Source: Propionibacteriaceae bacterium (GTDB taxonomy: Bacteria; Actinomycetota; Actinomycetes; Propionibacteriales; Propionibacteriaceae). Taken from it: DNA of 8,615 bases. Of the stretch, positions 1-6,214 are shown in pieces. The translations under genes and the position numbers were made by a program. The DNA is taken from the NCBI GenBank assembly GCA_030538175.1, contig JAUNUL010000115.1, positions 1-8,615 on the forward strand. The letters are read 5' to 3'. The notes under the pieces are model-generated. The model was not told where the DNA came from. It did not search any database and saw only the letters and a program-made list of their open reading frames with translations. Numbering within the stretch: the stretch's first letter is position 1; every line of letters starts with the position of its first letter.

Positions 1-113
1 TGCTGATCGGCGTCCTGGTCGCGATCTGGGCGATCAGACGCATCCGGCAGGGCTGGGCGGCCTTCCACAGGTGGTACGCCAAACGCACCGCCGACGCCGA
101 ACTCCCGACCTGA
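1..113 (+). CDS. C-terminal end of a probable membrane protein (partial)
   Basis: The window opens inside a reading frame (full codons from base 3) of 36 visible residues, closed by tandem in-frame stops TGATGA at 111-116. The visible part starts with a hydrophobic stretch (LIGVLVAIWAI), then a basic segment rich in Arg, Trp and His, and ends ELPT. That is the usual look of the last transmembrane helix of an integral membrane protein followed by a cytoplasmic basic tail. The next gene starts 11 nt after the first stop and its Shine-Dalgarno sequence overlaps the second stop, so the two are probably cotranscribed. Too little is visible to assign a family. Confidence 0.5.
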   Translation, partial: LIGVLVAIWAIRRIRQGWAAFHRWYAKRTADAELPT

Positions 114-124
114 TGAGGGTGTGA

Positions 125-1063
125 ATGTCCGCGATCACCGTCGTCGGTGGCACCCTCGCCGGCATGGCCGTGGCCGCCCGGCTCGCCAAGGTCCGCCACG
201 AGGTCACCCTGGTGGTCACCGGCGACCGTCTCGGGCCGACCGACCTGCCCAACGTGTTCACGTTCCCGGCGCCATGGCGCGATCTGTTCACCAAATCGGG
301 GCGTACGCTGGCCGCGGAGTTGGCCCGTTCGGGTCACGAGCTCACCTCGGTGCCCAGCCGCACCATCGGCGACAGCGTGGAACTCCCGGCCGAACGTGGG
401 GGTCAGTTCGCGGCACTCAGCGCGGCGTACGGGACCCCGGTCGCCGAACGCTGGCGCGACCTGCTCGACGGTCTGGACGATGTCTGGCAGGCCCGGCGCC
501 CGCTCGGCCTGGAGCAGGAATTCGACCACGAACTGTTCCGCAGCGCGCGCAAGCAACTGCGCTGGGGCACGACGGTGGAACAACTGGCCCGGCGGTTCGA
601 CCACCCGGTGCTCTCCGAGGTGATCAGACAGGCCGCCGAGGGCGACCCCCGACGGTCTCCTGCCGATGAAGCGATGTGGCTCGCCGTCGAGCGCACGTTC
701 GGACTGTGGCAGGTCACCACGACCGCCGGCGAACCCGCCGGCAGCGGCGTCCTCGTCGATGCCCTGACCGAACGACTCCGCACCCGCAAAGTCACGGTCA
801 CCGGCCGGGCACCGGAGCACGCCGACGCCACCGTGGTCGCCCAGGGCACCCTGCCGCGGGGCTGGCGCGGACCCCGCCCCTGGCCGAAGCGCGCAGGCAG
901 CCGGGTCGGCGAGCGGACCTATGCATGCGGCGACCACACCCACGCGGGCCGCACGATCGCGGGCCAGTTGCTGTCCGCGGCCCTGGCGGCGTACGCGGTC
1001 CACTTCGACCTGACCGGCGAGAACATTCACCCGACGAACAAGGACCGCCGCAGAGCCCGCTGA
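125..1063 (+). CDS. CrtI/amine-oxidase-like FAD-dependent oxidoreductase homologue, short and with an altered Rossmann motif
   Basis: 312 residues. The N-terminus is a beta-alpha-beta dinucleotide fold (ITVVGGTLAGMAVAARLA, residues 4-21). Residues 41-55 (NVFTFPAPWRDLFTK) and the later ERW...LLDGLDDVW segment resemble phytoene-desaturase (CrtI)-type proteins, where a substrate-pocket region follows the FAD fold. The C-terminus has the second flavin-contact motif (TYACGDHTHAGRTIAGQLLSAALAAYAV), as in the amine oxidase/CrtI superfamily. CrtI enzymes are usually near 500 residues, so the substrate domain is much reduced. The canonical GxGxxG is GGTLAG here (third position Thr10 instead of Gly), and no acidic residue ends the second strand. 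An in-frame TGA directly before ATG 125 fixes the start; GAGGG at 115-119 is its ribosome site. Substrate and activity are unknown; it may be a non-catalytic relative. Fold assignment is fairly sure, function is not. Confidence 0.72.
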   Translation: MSAITVVGGTLAGMAVAARLAKVRHEVTLVVTGDRLGPTDLPNVFTFPAPWRDLFTKSGRTLAAELARSGHELTSVPSRTIGDSVELPAERGGQFAALSAAYGTPVAERWRDLLDGLDDVWQARRPLGLEQEFDHELFRSARKQLRWGTTVEQLARRFDHPVLSEVIRQAAEGDPRRSPADEAMWLAVERTFGLWQVTTTAGEPAGSGVLVDALTERLRTRKVTVTGRAPEHADATVVAQGTLPRGWRGPRPWPKRAGSRVGERTYACGDHTHAGRTIAGQLLSAALAAYAVHFDLTGENIHPTNKDRRRAR

Positions 1064-1093
1064 ATGGGGCGCACCTGCGCTGGCCGTCAGGGG

Positions 1094-1099
1094 TAGACT
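1094..1099 (+). promoter_or_regulatory. Candidate -10 box (TAGACT) for helD
   Basis: TAGACT matches the actinobacterial TANNNT -10 consensus and lies in the 73-nt gap before helD. It would place the transcript start near 1106 and give a leader of about 30 nt carrying GGGGAAGGA (1118-1126) as ribosome site. No convincing -35 is visible. The same bases can instead form a weak hairpin (AGAC 1095-1098 with GTCT 1105-1108) before a run of six T (1110-1115), so a terminator reading is possible. Confidence 0.4.
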
Positions 1100-1136
1100 C
1101 AGGTGTCTGTTTTTTCCGGGGAAGGATTGGCCCGAC

Positions 1137-3341
1137 TTGTCTGCACACCCGACTCCTGACAGCACCATCATCGACCGTGAATTGGCGGCTGAACAGGCTC
1201 ACATCGATGCGGTGTATGCGCGGCTCGAGGAAGCGACCAAATCCGCTGAACAGGTGGCGACCGAGGGCCGCTCACTGTTCCAGACCGACCGATCCAGCTT
1301 CGTCCGCGAGGAGGACGGGACCGGGCTGTTCGAGCGCGATGTCTTCGCCTTCCAGGCAGCCAAGCGGCTCGCGGTGCTGGATGCGGAACACGAGGGCCTG
1401 GTCTTCGGCCGGCTGGACCGCACCGACGGTGAGATCCGCTATGTGGGTCGCATCGGTGTGCGCGACGAGGACTACGAGCCGCTGGTGATCGATTGGCGGG
1501 CACGGGCCGCCGAGCCGTTCTATCGCGCCACCCCGACCAATCCCATGGATGTCGTTCGCCGCCGGGTCCTGCGCTGTCGCGGTGACAAGGTGATCGGCAT
1601 CGAGGACGACCTGCTCGACTCCTCGGCCGCCGACACCAACCTTGTCATCGTCGGCGAAGGCGCCCTCATGGCGGCCCTCTCGCGGGCGCGGGGCCCACAG
1701 ATGCGCGACATCGTGGCAACGATCCAGTCCGAACAGGACGAGGCGATCCGCGCGCCCTATCAGGGTTTCACGATCATCTCCGGCGGCCCCGGCACCGGGA
1801 AGACCGTCGTTGCGCTGCACCGGGCGGCGTACCTGCTCTATTCCCATCGCCGTCGCTTCGAGAACGGTGGCGTGCTGGTTGTCGGCCCGTCGCGGGTGTT
1901 CATGAACTACATCGAGCGCGTGCTGCCGAGCCTCGGTGAGGACTCGGTGACGCTGCGGGCGATCGGGTCGGTTGCCTCCGATGTGCTCGGGTTCCGGGCC
2001 GAGCGCGTGGACTCCCCCGCCCTGCACGTCATCAAGGGGTCGACGCGCATGCTGCCGGTGCTGCGGCGTCTGGTGAACGAGCCCCTGCTTGAGCAGTCCA
2101 TCGAGCAGGCCCGACTGCGGGTGGTCGTGAAGGGTGAGGTGCTGACCCTGACCACGGACCGGCTCGCCCGGATCCGTGAGAACGTGCTGCGGCAATACAA
2201 GCTGAACCAGGGTCGCAGCGCCGCCGAACAGGGCCTCCTCGCCGCACTGTGGGAGCTGAAGCCCGACGAGGTCGAGATCGAACGCGACGAGTTCGACGAC
2301 CTGGTGACCGACCAGGCCGGCTATCGGATGTTCCTGCAGTCGTGGTGGCCCAGCCTCACCCCTGTGCAGGTGCTCGCGCGCCTGGGCGATCCGCGTCTCA
2401 CCGACCGCGTGGCGAACGGGATCCTGTCGCGCGAGGAGATCGACCGGCTGTCTGCCAGCTATGCCGAATCGGCGGAGTGGTCCGTCGCCGATGCCGCCCT
2501 GCTTGATGAGTTGGCTGCGATCCTCGGTCCGGTGGTCGAGGAGGCGGAGCCGGATCCGTTGCTCTTCCTTGCCGACGGGTCCAATGTCTCCGAGGTCGTG
2601 ACGATGGCCGACCGGACCGCCGCACGCAAGGAGGTCGATCCGTACGCCGACGCCCACGAGACGTTCGCCCATGTGTTGGTTGATGAGGCCCAGGACATCA
2701 CCCCGATGCAGTGGCGGATGCTGCGTCGCCGCGGCGCCCAGGCCAGCTGGACAATCGTCGGCGACCCTGCCCAGAGCTCGTGGCCGGATCAGGAGGAGAG
2801 CGGTCGGGTCCTCAACGATCTGATCGGGCGCGCGCCGCACCGCAATTTCCGGATGAGCACCAACTACCGCTCCCCCGCGGAGGTCTTCGAGCTCGCCGCG
2901 AAGGTCGTCAAGGCCGTCGCTCCCCACGCCGATCTGCCCCGCGCCGTCCGGCACACCGATGTCGAGCCACGGCTGCTGGCGACCACGGCCCTGGACGTCG
3001 ACCGTGTGCTCATCGACGAGGTCCTTGCGCTGGCGGATCAGGTCAAGGGCACCATCGGTGTGATCGCACCGCCGTCACGCATCGCGGGCGTCCATCAGGC
3101 CCTCAACCGGTCGGCGGCCGCCGAGCTCGCGGAGCGGATCAGCATCGTGACGCCGCTGGAGTCCAAGGGTCTGGAATACGACGCGGTGTTCGTGCTGTCA
3201 CCGGATCAGATCGTCGCCGAGTCCCCCGGCGGGATCCGGGTGCTCTACGTGGCGCTGACCCGTCCGACCATGCGGTTGGTCACCCTGGACATCACCGCGG
3301 ACGGCCGTCCGGGTCAGTGGCGCGCATCGCTCGACGGCTGA
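1137..3341 (+). CDS. helD: HelD/HelR-type UvrD-like ATPase, RNA polymerase recycling factor
   Basis: 734 residues, close to the size of actinobacterial HelD. The N-terminus (IIDRELAAEQAHIDAVYARL, about residues 11-30) is the helical arm typical of the family, which enters the RNA polymerase secondary channel. The split superfamily-1 motor follows: a Q-like motif (IQSEQDEAIRAP) just before Walker A (GGPGTGKT, residues 216-223, Lys222); Walker B VDEAQD (515-520); STNYRSP (574-580); TPLESKGLEYD (672-682); and LYVALTR (703-709) with the arginine finger. HelD proteins in Bacillus, Mycobacterium and Streptomyces bind RNA polymerase and use ATP to strip it from DNA; some (HelR) also displace rifamycins. 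The chosen start is TTG 1137, preceded at about 10 nt by GGGGAAGGA; it gives the family-like N-terminus. The gene is monocistronic and convergent with metF. It could be annotated as DNA helicase IV/UvrD, but the N-terminal arm favours HelD. Confidence 0.9.
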   Translation: MSAHPTPDSTIIDRELAAEQAHIDAVYARLEEATKSAEQVATEGRSLFQTDRSSFVREEDGTGLFERDVFAFQAAKRLAVLDAEHEGLVFGRLDRTDGEIRYVGRIGVRDEDYEPLVIDWRARAAEPFYRATPTNPMDVVRRRVLRCRGDKVIGIEDDLLDSSAADTNLVIVGEGALMAALSRARGPQMRDIVATIQSEQDEAIRAPYQGFTIISGGPGTGKTVVALHRAAYLLYSHRRRFENGGVLVVGPSRVFMNYIERVLPSLGEDSVTLRAIGSVASDVLGFRAERVDSPALHVIKGSTRMLPVLRRLVNEPLLEQSIEQARLRVVVKGEVLTLTTDRLARIRENVLRQYKLNQGRSAAEQGLLAALWELKPDEVEIERDEFDDLVTDQAGYRMFLQSWWPSLTPVQVLARLGDPRLTDRVANGILSREEIDRLSASYAESAEWSVADAALLDELAAILGPVVEEAEPDPLLFLADGSNVSEVVTMADRTAARKEVDPYADAHETFAHVLVDEAQDITPMQWRMLRRRGAQASWTIVGDPAQSSWPDQEESGRVLNDLIGRAPHRNFRMSTNYRSPAEVFELAAKVVKAVAPHADLPRAVRHTDVEPRLLATTALDVDRVLIDEVLALADQVKGTIGVIAPPSRIAGVHQALNRSAAAELAERISIVTPLESKGLEYDAVFVLSPDQIVAESPGGIRVLYVALTRPTMRLVTLDITADGRPGQWRASLDG

Positions 3342-3354
3342 GCCCTCGCCCCGC

Positions 3355-3375
3355 CGCCGGGTCAGCGCCCCGGCG
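3355..3375. terminator. GC-rich hairpin between convergent helD and metF
   Basis: A perfect 7-bp stem (CGCCGGG at 3355-3361 pairing with CCCGGCG at 3369-3375) encloses a 7-nt loop, in the 53-nt gap between the two convergent stop codons. There is no T-tract on either side. Actinobacterial terminators often lack one, so this could be a bidirectional terminator, but the high local GC makes chance stems likely too. Confidence 0.4.
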
Positions 3376-3394
3376 AGACGCGGGGACCGCGAGG

Positions 3395-4366
3395 TCAGCC
3401 GACAAGCTTGCGGCTGAGCTCCCGGGTCGACTGCAGGTTCGCGTAGATCGATCGGGTCGCCAGCGACCGGTTCAACGTGAAGTAGTGCAGACCAGGTGCC
3501 CCGCCGTCGAGCAGGTCCTCACACAGCTTGGTGGCCGTCTCGATGCCGATCGCCCGCACGCTCGCAGGGTCATCGGCGTGCGCTCGCAGCTTCGCGACGA
3601 GGTCGGCCGGCAGGTCGGCACCCGACAACTCGGCGAAGCGCTCAATCTGCTTCACATTGGTGACTGGCTGGATGCCGGGGATGATCGGCAGATCGCAGCC
3701 ATGGGCGCGGACCCGCTCGACGAGCTCGAAGTATGCATTCGGGTCGAAGAAGAGCTGGGTGATCGCGAAGCTCGCGCCGGCCTCCGCCTTGTCCACCAGG
3801 ATCCGGGCATCGAGCTCGGGATCCATCCGGTCCGGATGAATGTCGGGGAAGGCCGCGACGCCGATGCAGAAGTCACCGAGGGAGGTGACCAACCGCACCA
3901 GCTCGGTGGCGTTGCGCAGCCCCTCCGGGTGCTGCACCCAGGGGGCCGTCGGGCCGCCGGGTGGGTCGCCACGGACGGCAAGAATGTGCCGCACGCCCGC
4001 GTCGGCGTACGCCCCAACCACGCGGCGGACATCCTGGCGGGACTGGCTCACGCAGGTCAGATGGCCCATGGTGCGCAGCGTGGTTTCCTGCGAGATGCGG
4101 CGAGTGACGTTGATCGTGCGGTCGCGGGTGGAGCCGTTCGCGCCATAGGTGACGGAGATGAAGTCCGGTGACAGTGCCTCGAGTTCGCGGATCGTGCGCC
4201 ACAGCACGGTCTCGGCTTCCTCCGTGGCCGGCGGGAAGAACTCGAACGAGAACAGCGGTCGCTCGGCGTACGCCAGCATCTCGTCGACCTTGGGCACGAT
4301 CGACGGAAACGGGAAGGGGCGGTTGCGTCCACTCGGGGAACCGCCGACAGAAGGGATGCTGGGCAT
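3395..4366 (-). CDS. metF: 5,10-methylenetetrahydrofolate reductase (MetF)
   Basis: Reduces 5,10-methylene-THF to 5-methyl-THF, the methyl donor for methionine synthesis, in the cytoplasm with FAD. The protein is 323 residues from ATG 4366 (E. coli MetF is about 296). Family signatures are all present: FSFEFFPP with the catalytic Glu42 (equivalent to E. coli Glu28), SVTYGANG (residues 71-78), HLTCV, the RHILAVRGD segment with Asp134 (E. coli Asp120), VAAFPDIHP, AITQLFFD with Gln204, and IIPGIQPV. The motifs are canonical, unlike what is reported for the flavin-independent M. tuberculosis Rv2172c. A GTG at 4375 is in frame and gives 326 residues, but I prefer ATG 4366 because TAGGGT lies 7 nt upstream (leaderless arrangement) and AGGGTGG also fits as a ribosome site. 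The N-terminal 30 residues before the barrel are Pro/Ser-rich and probably disordered. It is divergent from the prenyl synthase, with starts about 50 nt apart. Confidence 0.95.
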   Translation of the reverse strand: MPSIPSVGGSPSGRNRPFPFPSIVPKVDEMLAYAERPLFSFEFFPPATEEAETVLWRTIRELEALSPDFISVTYGANGSTRDRTINVTRRISQETTLRTMGHLTCVSQSRQDVRRVVGAYADAGVRHILAVRGDPPGGPTAPWVQHPEGLRNATELVRLVTSLGDFCIGVAAFPDIHPDRMDPELDARILVDKAEAGASFAITQLFFDPNAYFELVERVRAHGCDLPIIPGIQPVTNVKQIERFAELSGADLPADLVAKLRAHADDPASVRAIGIETATKLCEDLLDGGAPGLHYFTLNRSLATRSIYANLQSTRELSRKLVG

Positions 4367-4373
4367 GCGGGCC

Positions 4374-4379
4374 ACCCTA
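4374..4379 (-). promoter_or_regulatory. Candidate -10 box TAGGGT for leaderless metF mRNA
   Basis: On the minus strand TAGGGT (4379-4374) is followed by 7 nt (GGCCCGC) and then ATG 4366. A TANNNT box at this distance would put the transcription start on the A of the ATG. The first bases overlap AGGGTGG (4378-4372), which could instead be a Shine-Dalgarno sequence, so the two readings compete. Confidence 0.4.
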
Positions 4380-4405
4380 AGTCAGCCAACCCGCCTCAGG
4401 GCCCC

Positions 4406-4411
4406 TAGGCT
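4406..4411 (+). promoter_or_regulatory. Candidate -10 box TAGGCT for leaderless prenyl synthase mRNA
   Basis: TAGGCT is followed by CAGGGT and then GTG 4418, so transcription would start at or next to the start codon. AGGG (4413-4416) is only one base from the GTG, too close to act as a normal ribosome site, which favours a leaderless reading. No clear -35 is visible. The box lies within the short divergent region shared with metF. Confidence 0.5.
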
Positions 4412-4417
4412 CAGGGT

Positions 4418-5512
4418 GTGAGCACTGTCCTGGACCCCCACGATCCCCTCTCCGCGGCCCTGCGGGACGAGATCGGCGCCGAGATCGCCCGCTTCATCGA
4501 TGACCGCCGGGACCTGCTGACCGATGTCGGCCCCGAAGCGCTGGTCCTGGGGGACCTGGCCCAGGCCTTCGCGGCCGGTGGGAAGCGGATGCGGCCGGCC
4601 TTCGCCGTGTGGGGGGCCGTCGCGGCCGCCGGGGTGCCGGATGACCCCGCGCTGTGGATCCGCGCCGCGGCCAGCCTGGATCTGCTGCACACCGGGATCC
4701 TGATCCACGACGACGTGATGGACTCCTCTGACACCCGTCGCGGGCTGCCCGCCGCTCACCATCAGCTTGCCGCGCGCCATGCCGAGCACCACCTGCTCGG
4801 CGAACCGCAGGGGTTCGGCCGGGCCGGCGCCATCCTGCTCGGCGACCTGATGCAGCTGTGGTCGATCGAGATGCTCGACACCAGCGGGCTCTCGGCGATC
4901 GATCTCGATCGCGCCCGGCCGGCGCTCGCGCGCATGCGGACCGAGGTGACCTGTGGGCAGTTCCTCGACGTGCACGTGCAGCACGAACCGATCCATGATG
5001 GGCAGCACGCGCTGTTGGCGGCGGCGCGGGTCGTTGAATACAAGACCGCGAAGTACACGGTGCAACGGCCCGTCCAGTTCGGTGCGCTCCTCGGCGGCGG
5101 CAGTGATGAGTTGCTGGCCGGGTTGGAGGCGTACGGATCCGCGCTGGGCCGGGCCTTCCAATTCCGCGACGATCTGCTCGGGGTGTTCGGCGATGAGGTG
5201 ACCACCGGCAAGCCGGCCGGGGATGACCTCCGCGAGGGCAAGCGCACCGTGCTCGTCGCACATGCGTTCACGGGCACGACCGATGCCGGCCGCGCGCTGC
5301 TCACCAGCCTGCTCGGCGACCCCACCATGGATGCCGACCAGATCGCCGAGCTGCGCGGACTGATCGTCGACTCCGGCGCACCGGAACTGGTCGAATCGAT
5401 GATCGCCGAGGGGTTCGAGGGGGCGCTCGCTGCCCTGCGGGCACCGATGACCGAGGAAGGTCGAACGGCCCTGACCCAGCTGGCTCTGGCGGCGACCCAG
5501 CGCACCTTCTGA
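4418..5512 (+). CDS. Trans-isoprenyl (geranylgeranyl-type) diphosphate synthase
   Basis: Condenses isopentenyl diphosphate with allylic diphosphates to make a linear prenyl chain, the precursor of menaquinone side chains, carotenoids or other terpenoids. The protein has 364 residues; M. tuberculosis IdsA2 is about 350. Motifs in order: GGKRMRP (54-60) for diphosphate binding; the first Asp-rich motif DDVMD (98-102) followed by RRG (107-109); Lys209-Thr210; and the second Asp-rich motif FQFRDDLLGVFGD (247-259), then GKPAGDDLREGKRT. All catalytic Asp are present. The residues just before the first Asp motif are small (Thr92, Gly93), so no aromatic floor blocks the pocket there, but chain length cannot be read reliably. 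GTG 4418 is taken as the start because of the TAGGCT box 6 nt upstream. Synteny with metF and a PknL-like kinase suggests idsA2 orthology. The small membrane-protein gene begins 14 nt after its stop. Confidence 0.92.
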   Translation: MSTVLDPHDPLSAALRDEIGAEIARFIDDRRDLLTDVGPEALVLGDLAQAFAAGGKRMRPAFAVWGAVAAAGVPDDPALWIRAAASLDLLHTGILIHDDVMDSSDTRRGLPAAHHQLAARHAEHHLLGEPQGFGRAGAILLGDLMQLWSIEMLDTSGLSAIDLDRARPALARMRTEVTCGQFLDVHVQHEPIHDGQHALLAAARVVEYKTAKYTVQRPVQFGALLGGGSDELLAGLEAYGSALGRAFQFRDDLLGVFGDEVTTGKPAGDDLREGKRTVLVAHAFTGTTDAGRALLTSLLGDPTMDADQIAELRGLIVDSGAPELVESMIAEGFEGALAALRAPMTEEGRTALTQLALAATQRTF

Positions 5513-5526
5513 GGCCCGATCTGGTC

Positions 5527-5805
5527 GTGCTGAGCAATGGCCTGCTGCTGGGCGGGCTGTTCACACTCGTCTATGCGGTGGGGAATTCGTTTACGAACAG
5601 CCAGAACGTGCTGCGCTTCAGCGTGATCACCGTGGCGCTGGCGGTGACCGTCGCGGTGGGTTGGCTGAAGTTCCGACAAGGGCCGACCGCCACCCCAGCC
5701 ATGGCCACCGCTGGCGACGGCGACAGTGCGACCGCATCCCTGGACCACCGGGTGAGCAACCTCGAACGCCAGATCGAGGCGCTGCGCAAGGCCCTGGGCA
5801 GCTGA
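5527..5805 (+). CDS. Small two-helix membrane protein with C-terminal coiled coil, unknown function
   Basis: 92 residues from GTG 5527. Two hydrophobic segments (about residues 5-19, LLLGGLFTLVYAVGN, and 29-47, around VITVALAVTVAVGWL) form a hairpin in the membrane. A Thr/Ala/Gly-rich linker follows (52-70), and the tail LDHRVSNLERQIEALRKAL (72-90) has leucine/valine heptads typical of a coiled coil. It lies 14 nt after the prenyl synthase and is likely cotranscribed. The ribosome site is weak: GAGG (5511-5514) overlaps the upstream stop and is 12 nt away, so translation is probably coupled. I do not recognise a family. The coiled coil suggests self-assembly or docking of a partner at the membrane. 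Confidence 0.65.
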   Translation: MLSNGLLLGGLFTLVYAVGNSFTNSQNVLRFSVITVALAVTVAVGWLKFRQGPTATPAMATAGDGDSATASLDHRVSNLERQIEALRKALGS

Positions 5806-5845
5806 CGGCACCCGTCAAAGAAGCAGCCAACGGAGCAGAAACGCG

Positions 5846-6214
5846 TCAGACCAACACGACCGCGAACGGCGGCAGCTCGGTGACGCGATCACCCAGGACC
5901 TGCCGCAACCGCGCCCAGTCCTCGGCGTGATAGACCGCGAAGTCCTGCCAGTCCTCCCAGATCAACACGGTCGGCCCGGTGAGATCGGTCAGGCAGTCCC
6001 AGAGGGCATCGAGGTTCTGGCCATAGAAGTCGGGGAAACCGAGCGCTTGGCCGATCCCGGTCAGCACCCCGGCGCGGTCGGTCACCTTCGACAGGCGGCC
6101 GACGGTCCAGTCATGGTCCTGCAGGCGGCGGGCCAGTTGAGCCGGGGGGCGGCTCAGCCGATAGATGCCGGGGGTTCCCCGGACCAAGCCGGCGGGCATG
6201 TCGAGGGGGCTCAT
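5846..6214 (-). CDS. Barstar-family ribonuclease inhibitor
   Basis: Cytoplasmic inhibitor expected to plug the active site of the RNase encoded just upstream in the operon. 122 residues, about 30 longer than Bacillus amyloliquefaciens barstar because of an N-terminal extension. The core FPDFYGQNLDALWDCLTDL (residues 60-78) is nearly identical to barstar's LPEYYGENLDALWDCLTG. Asp69, Trp72 and Asp73 correspond to barstar Asp35, Trp38 and Asp39; Asp35 and Asp39 are main barnase contacts. Barstar Tyr29 is Phe63 here. The C-terminus ends in a hydrophobic strand (PPFAVVLV). The start ATG 6214 overlaps the RNase stop (ATGA) and is preceded at 7 nt by AAAAGGA (6228-6222), the best ribosome site in the operon, so the antidote may be made in good yield. 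An alternative Met6 (6199) is possible. No signal peptide is present. Its 3' end faces the small membrane-protein gene with a 40-nt gap and no clear terminator. Confidence 0.93.
   Translation of the reverse strand: MSPLDMPAGLVRGTPGIYRLSRPPAQLARRLQDHDWTVGRLSKVTDRAGVLTGIGQALGFPDFYGQNLDALWDCLTDLTGPTVLIWEDWQDFAVYHAEDWARLRQVLGDRVTELPPFAVVLV

Noticed and set aside
1069..1080. GCGCACCTGCGC palindrome after the FAD-protein gene as a terminator
   Set aside because: Only a 4-bp stem with a 4-nt loop (or 5 bp with an impossible 2-nt loop), and no T-tract directly after it.
1064..1136. Rifamycin-associated element upstream of helD
   Set aside because: The 73-nt gap does not contain the roughly 19-bp inverted repeat known upstream of rifamycin-induced genes such as helR, so I do not claim rifamycin induction.
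1272..2954. Long minus-strand open frame (560 codons) antisense to helD
   Set aside because: It lies wholly inside helD, whose motifs are unmistakable. Its translation is low-complexity (Gly/Arg/His-rich) with no family signature, as expected for a shadow frame in GC-rich DNA.
2711..4171. Plus-strand open frame of 486 codons spanning the end of helD and much of metF
   Set aside because: It crosses the helD stop, the hairpin and the antisense of metF, and its product is an Arg/Gly/Ala-rich composition artefact.
3395..4366. MetF as the unusual flavin-independent type reported for M. tuberculosis Rv2172c
   Set aside because: The sequence keeps the canonical Glu42, Asp134 and Gln204 motif contexts of FAD-dependent MetF, so no departure can be supported.
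4382..5811. Minus-strand open frames antisense to the prenyl synthase and small membrane-protein gene
   Set aside because: The plus-strand genes show full family motifs or membrane-protein composition; the antisense products show none.
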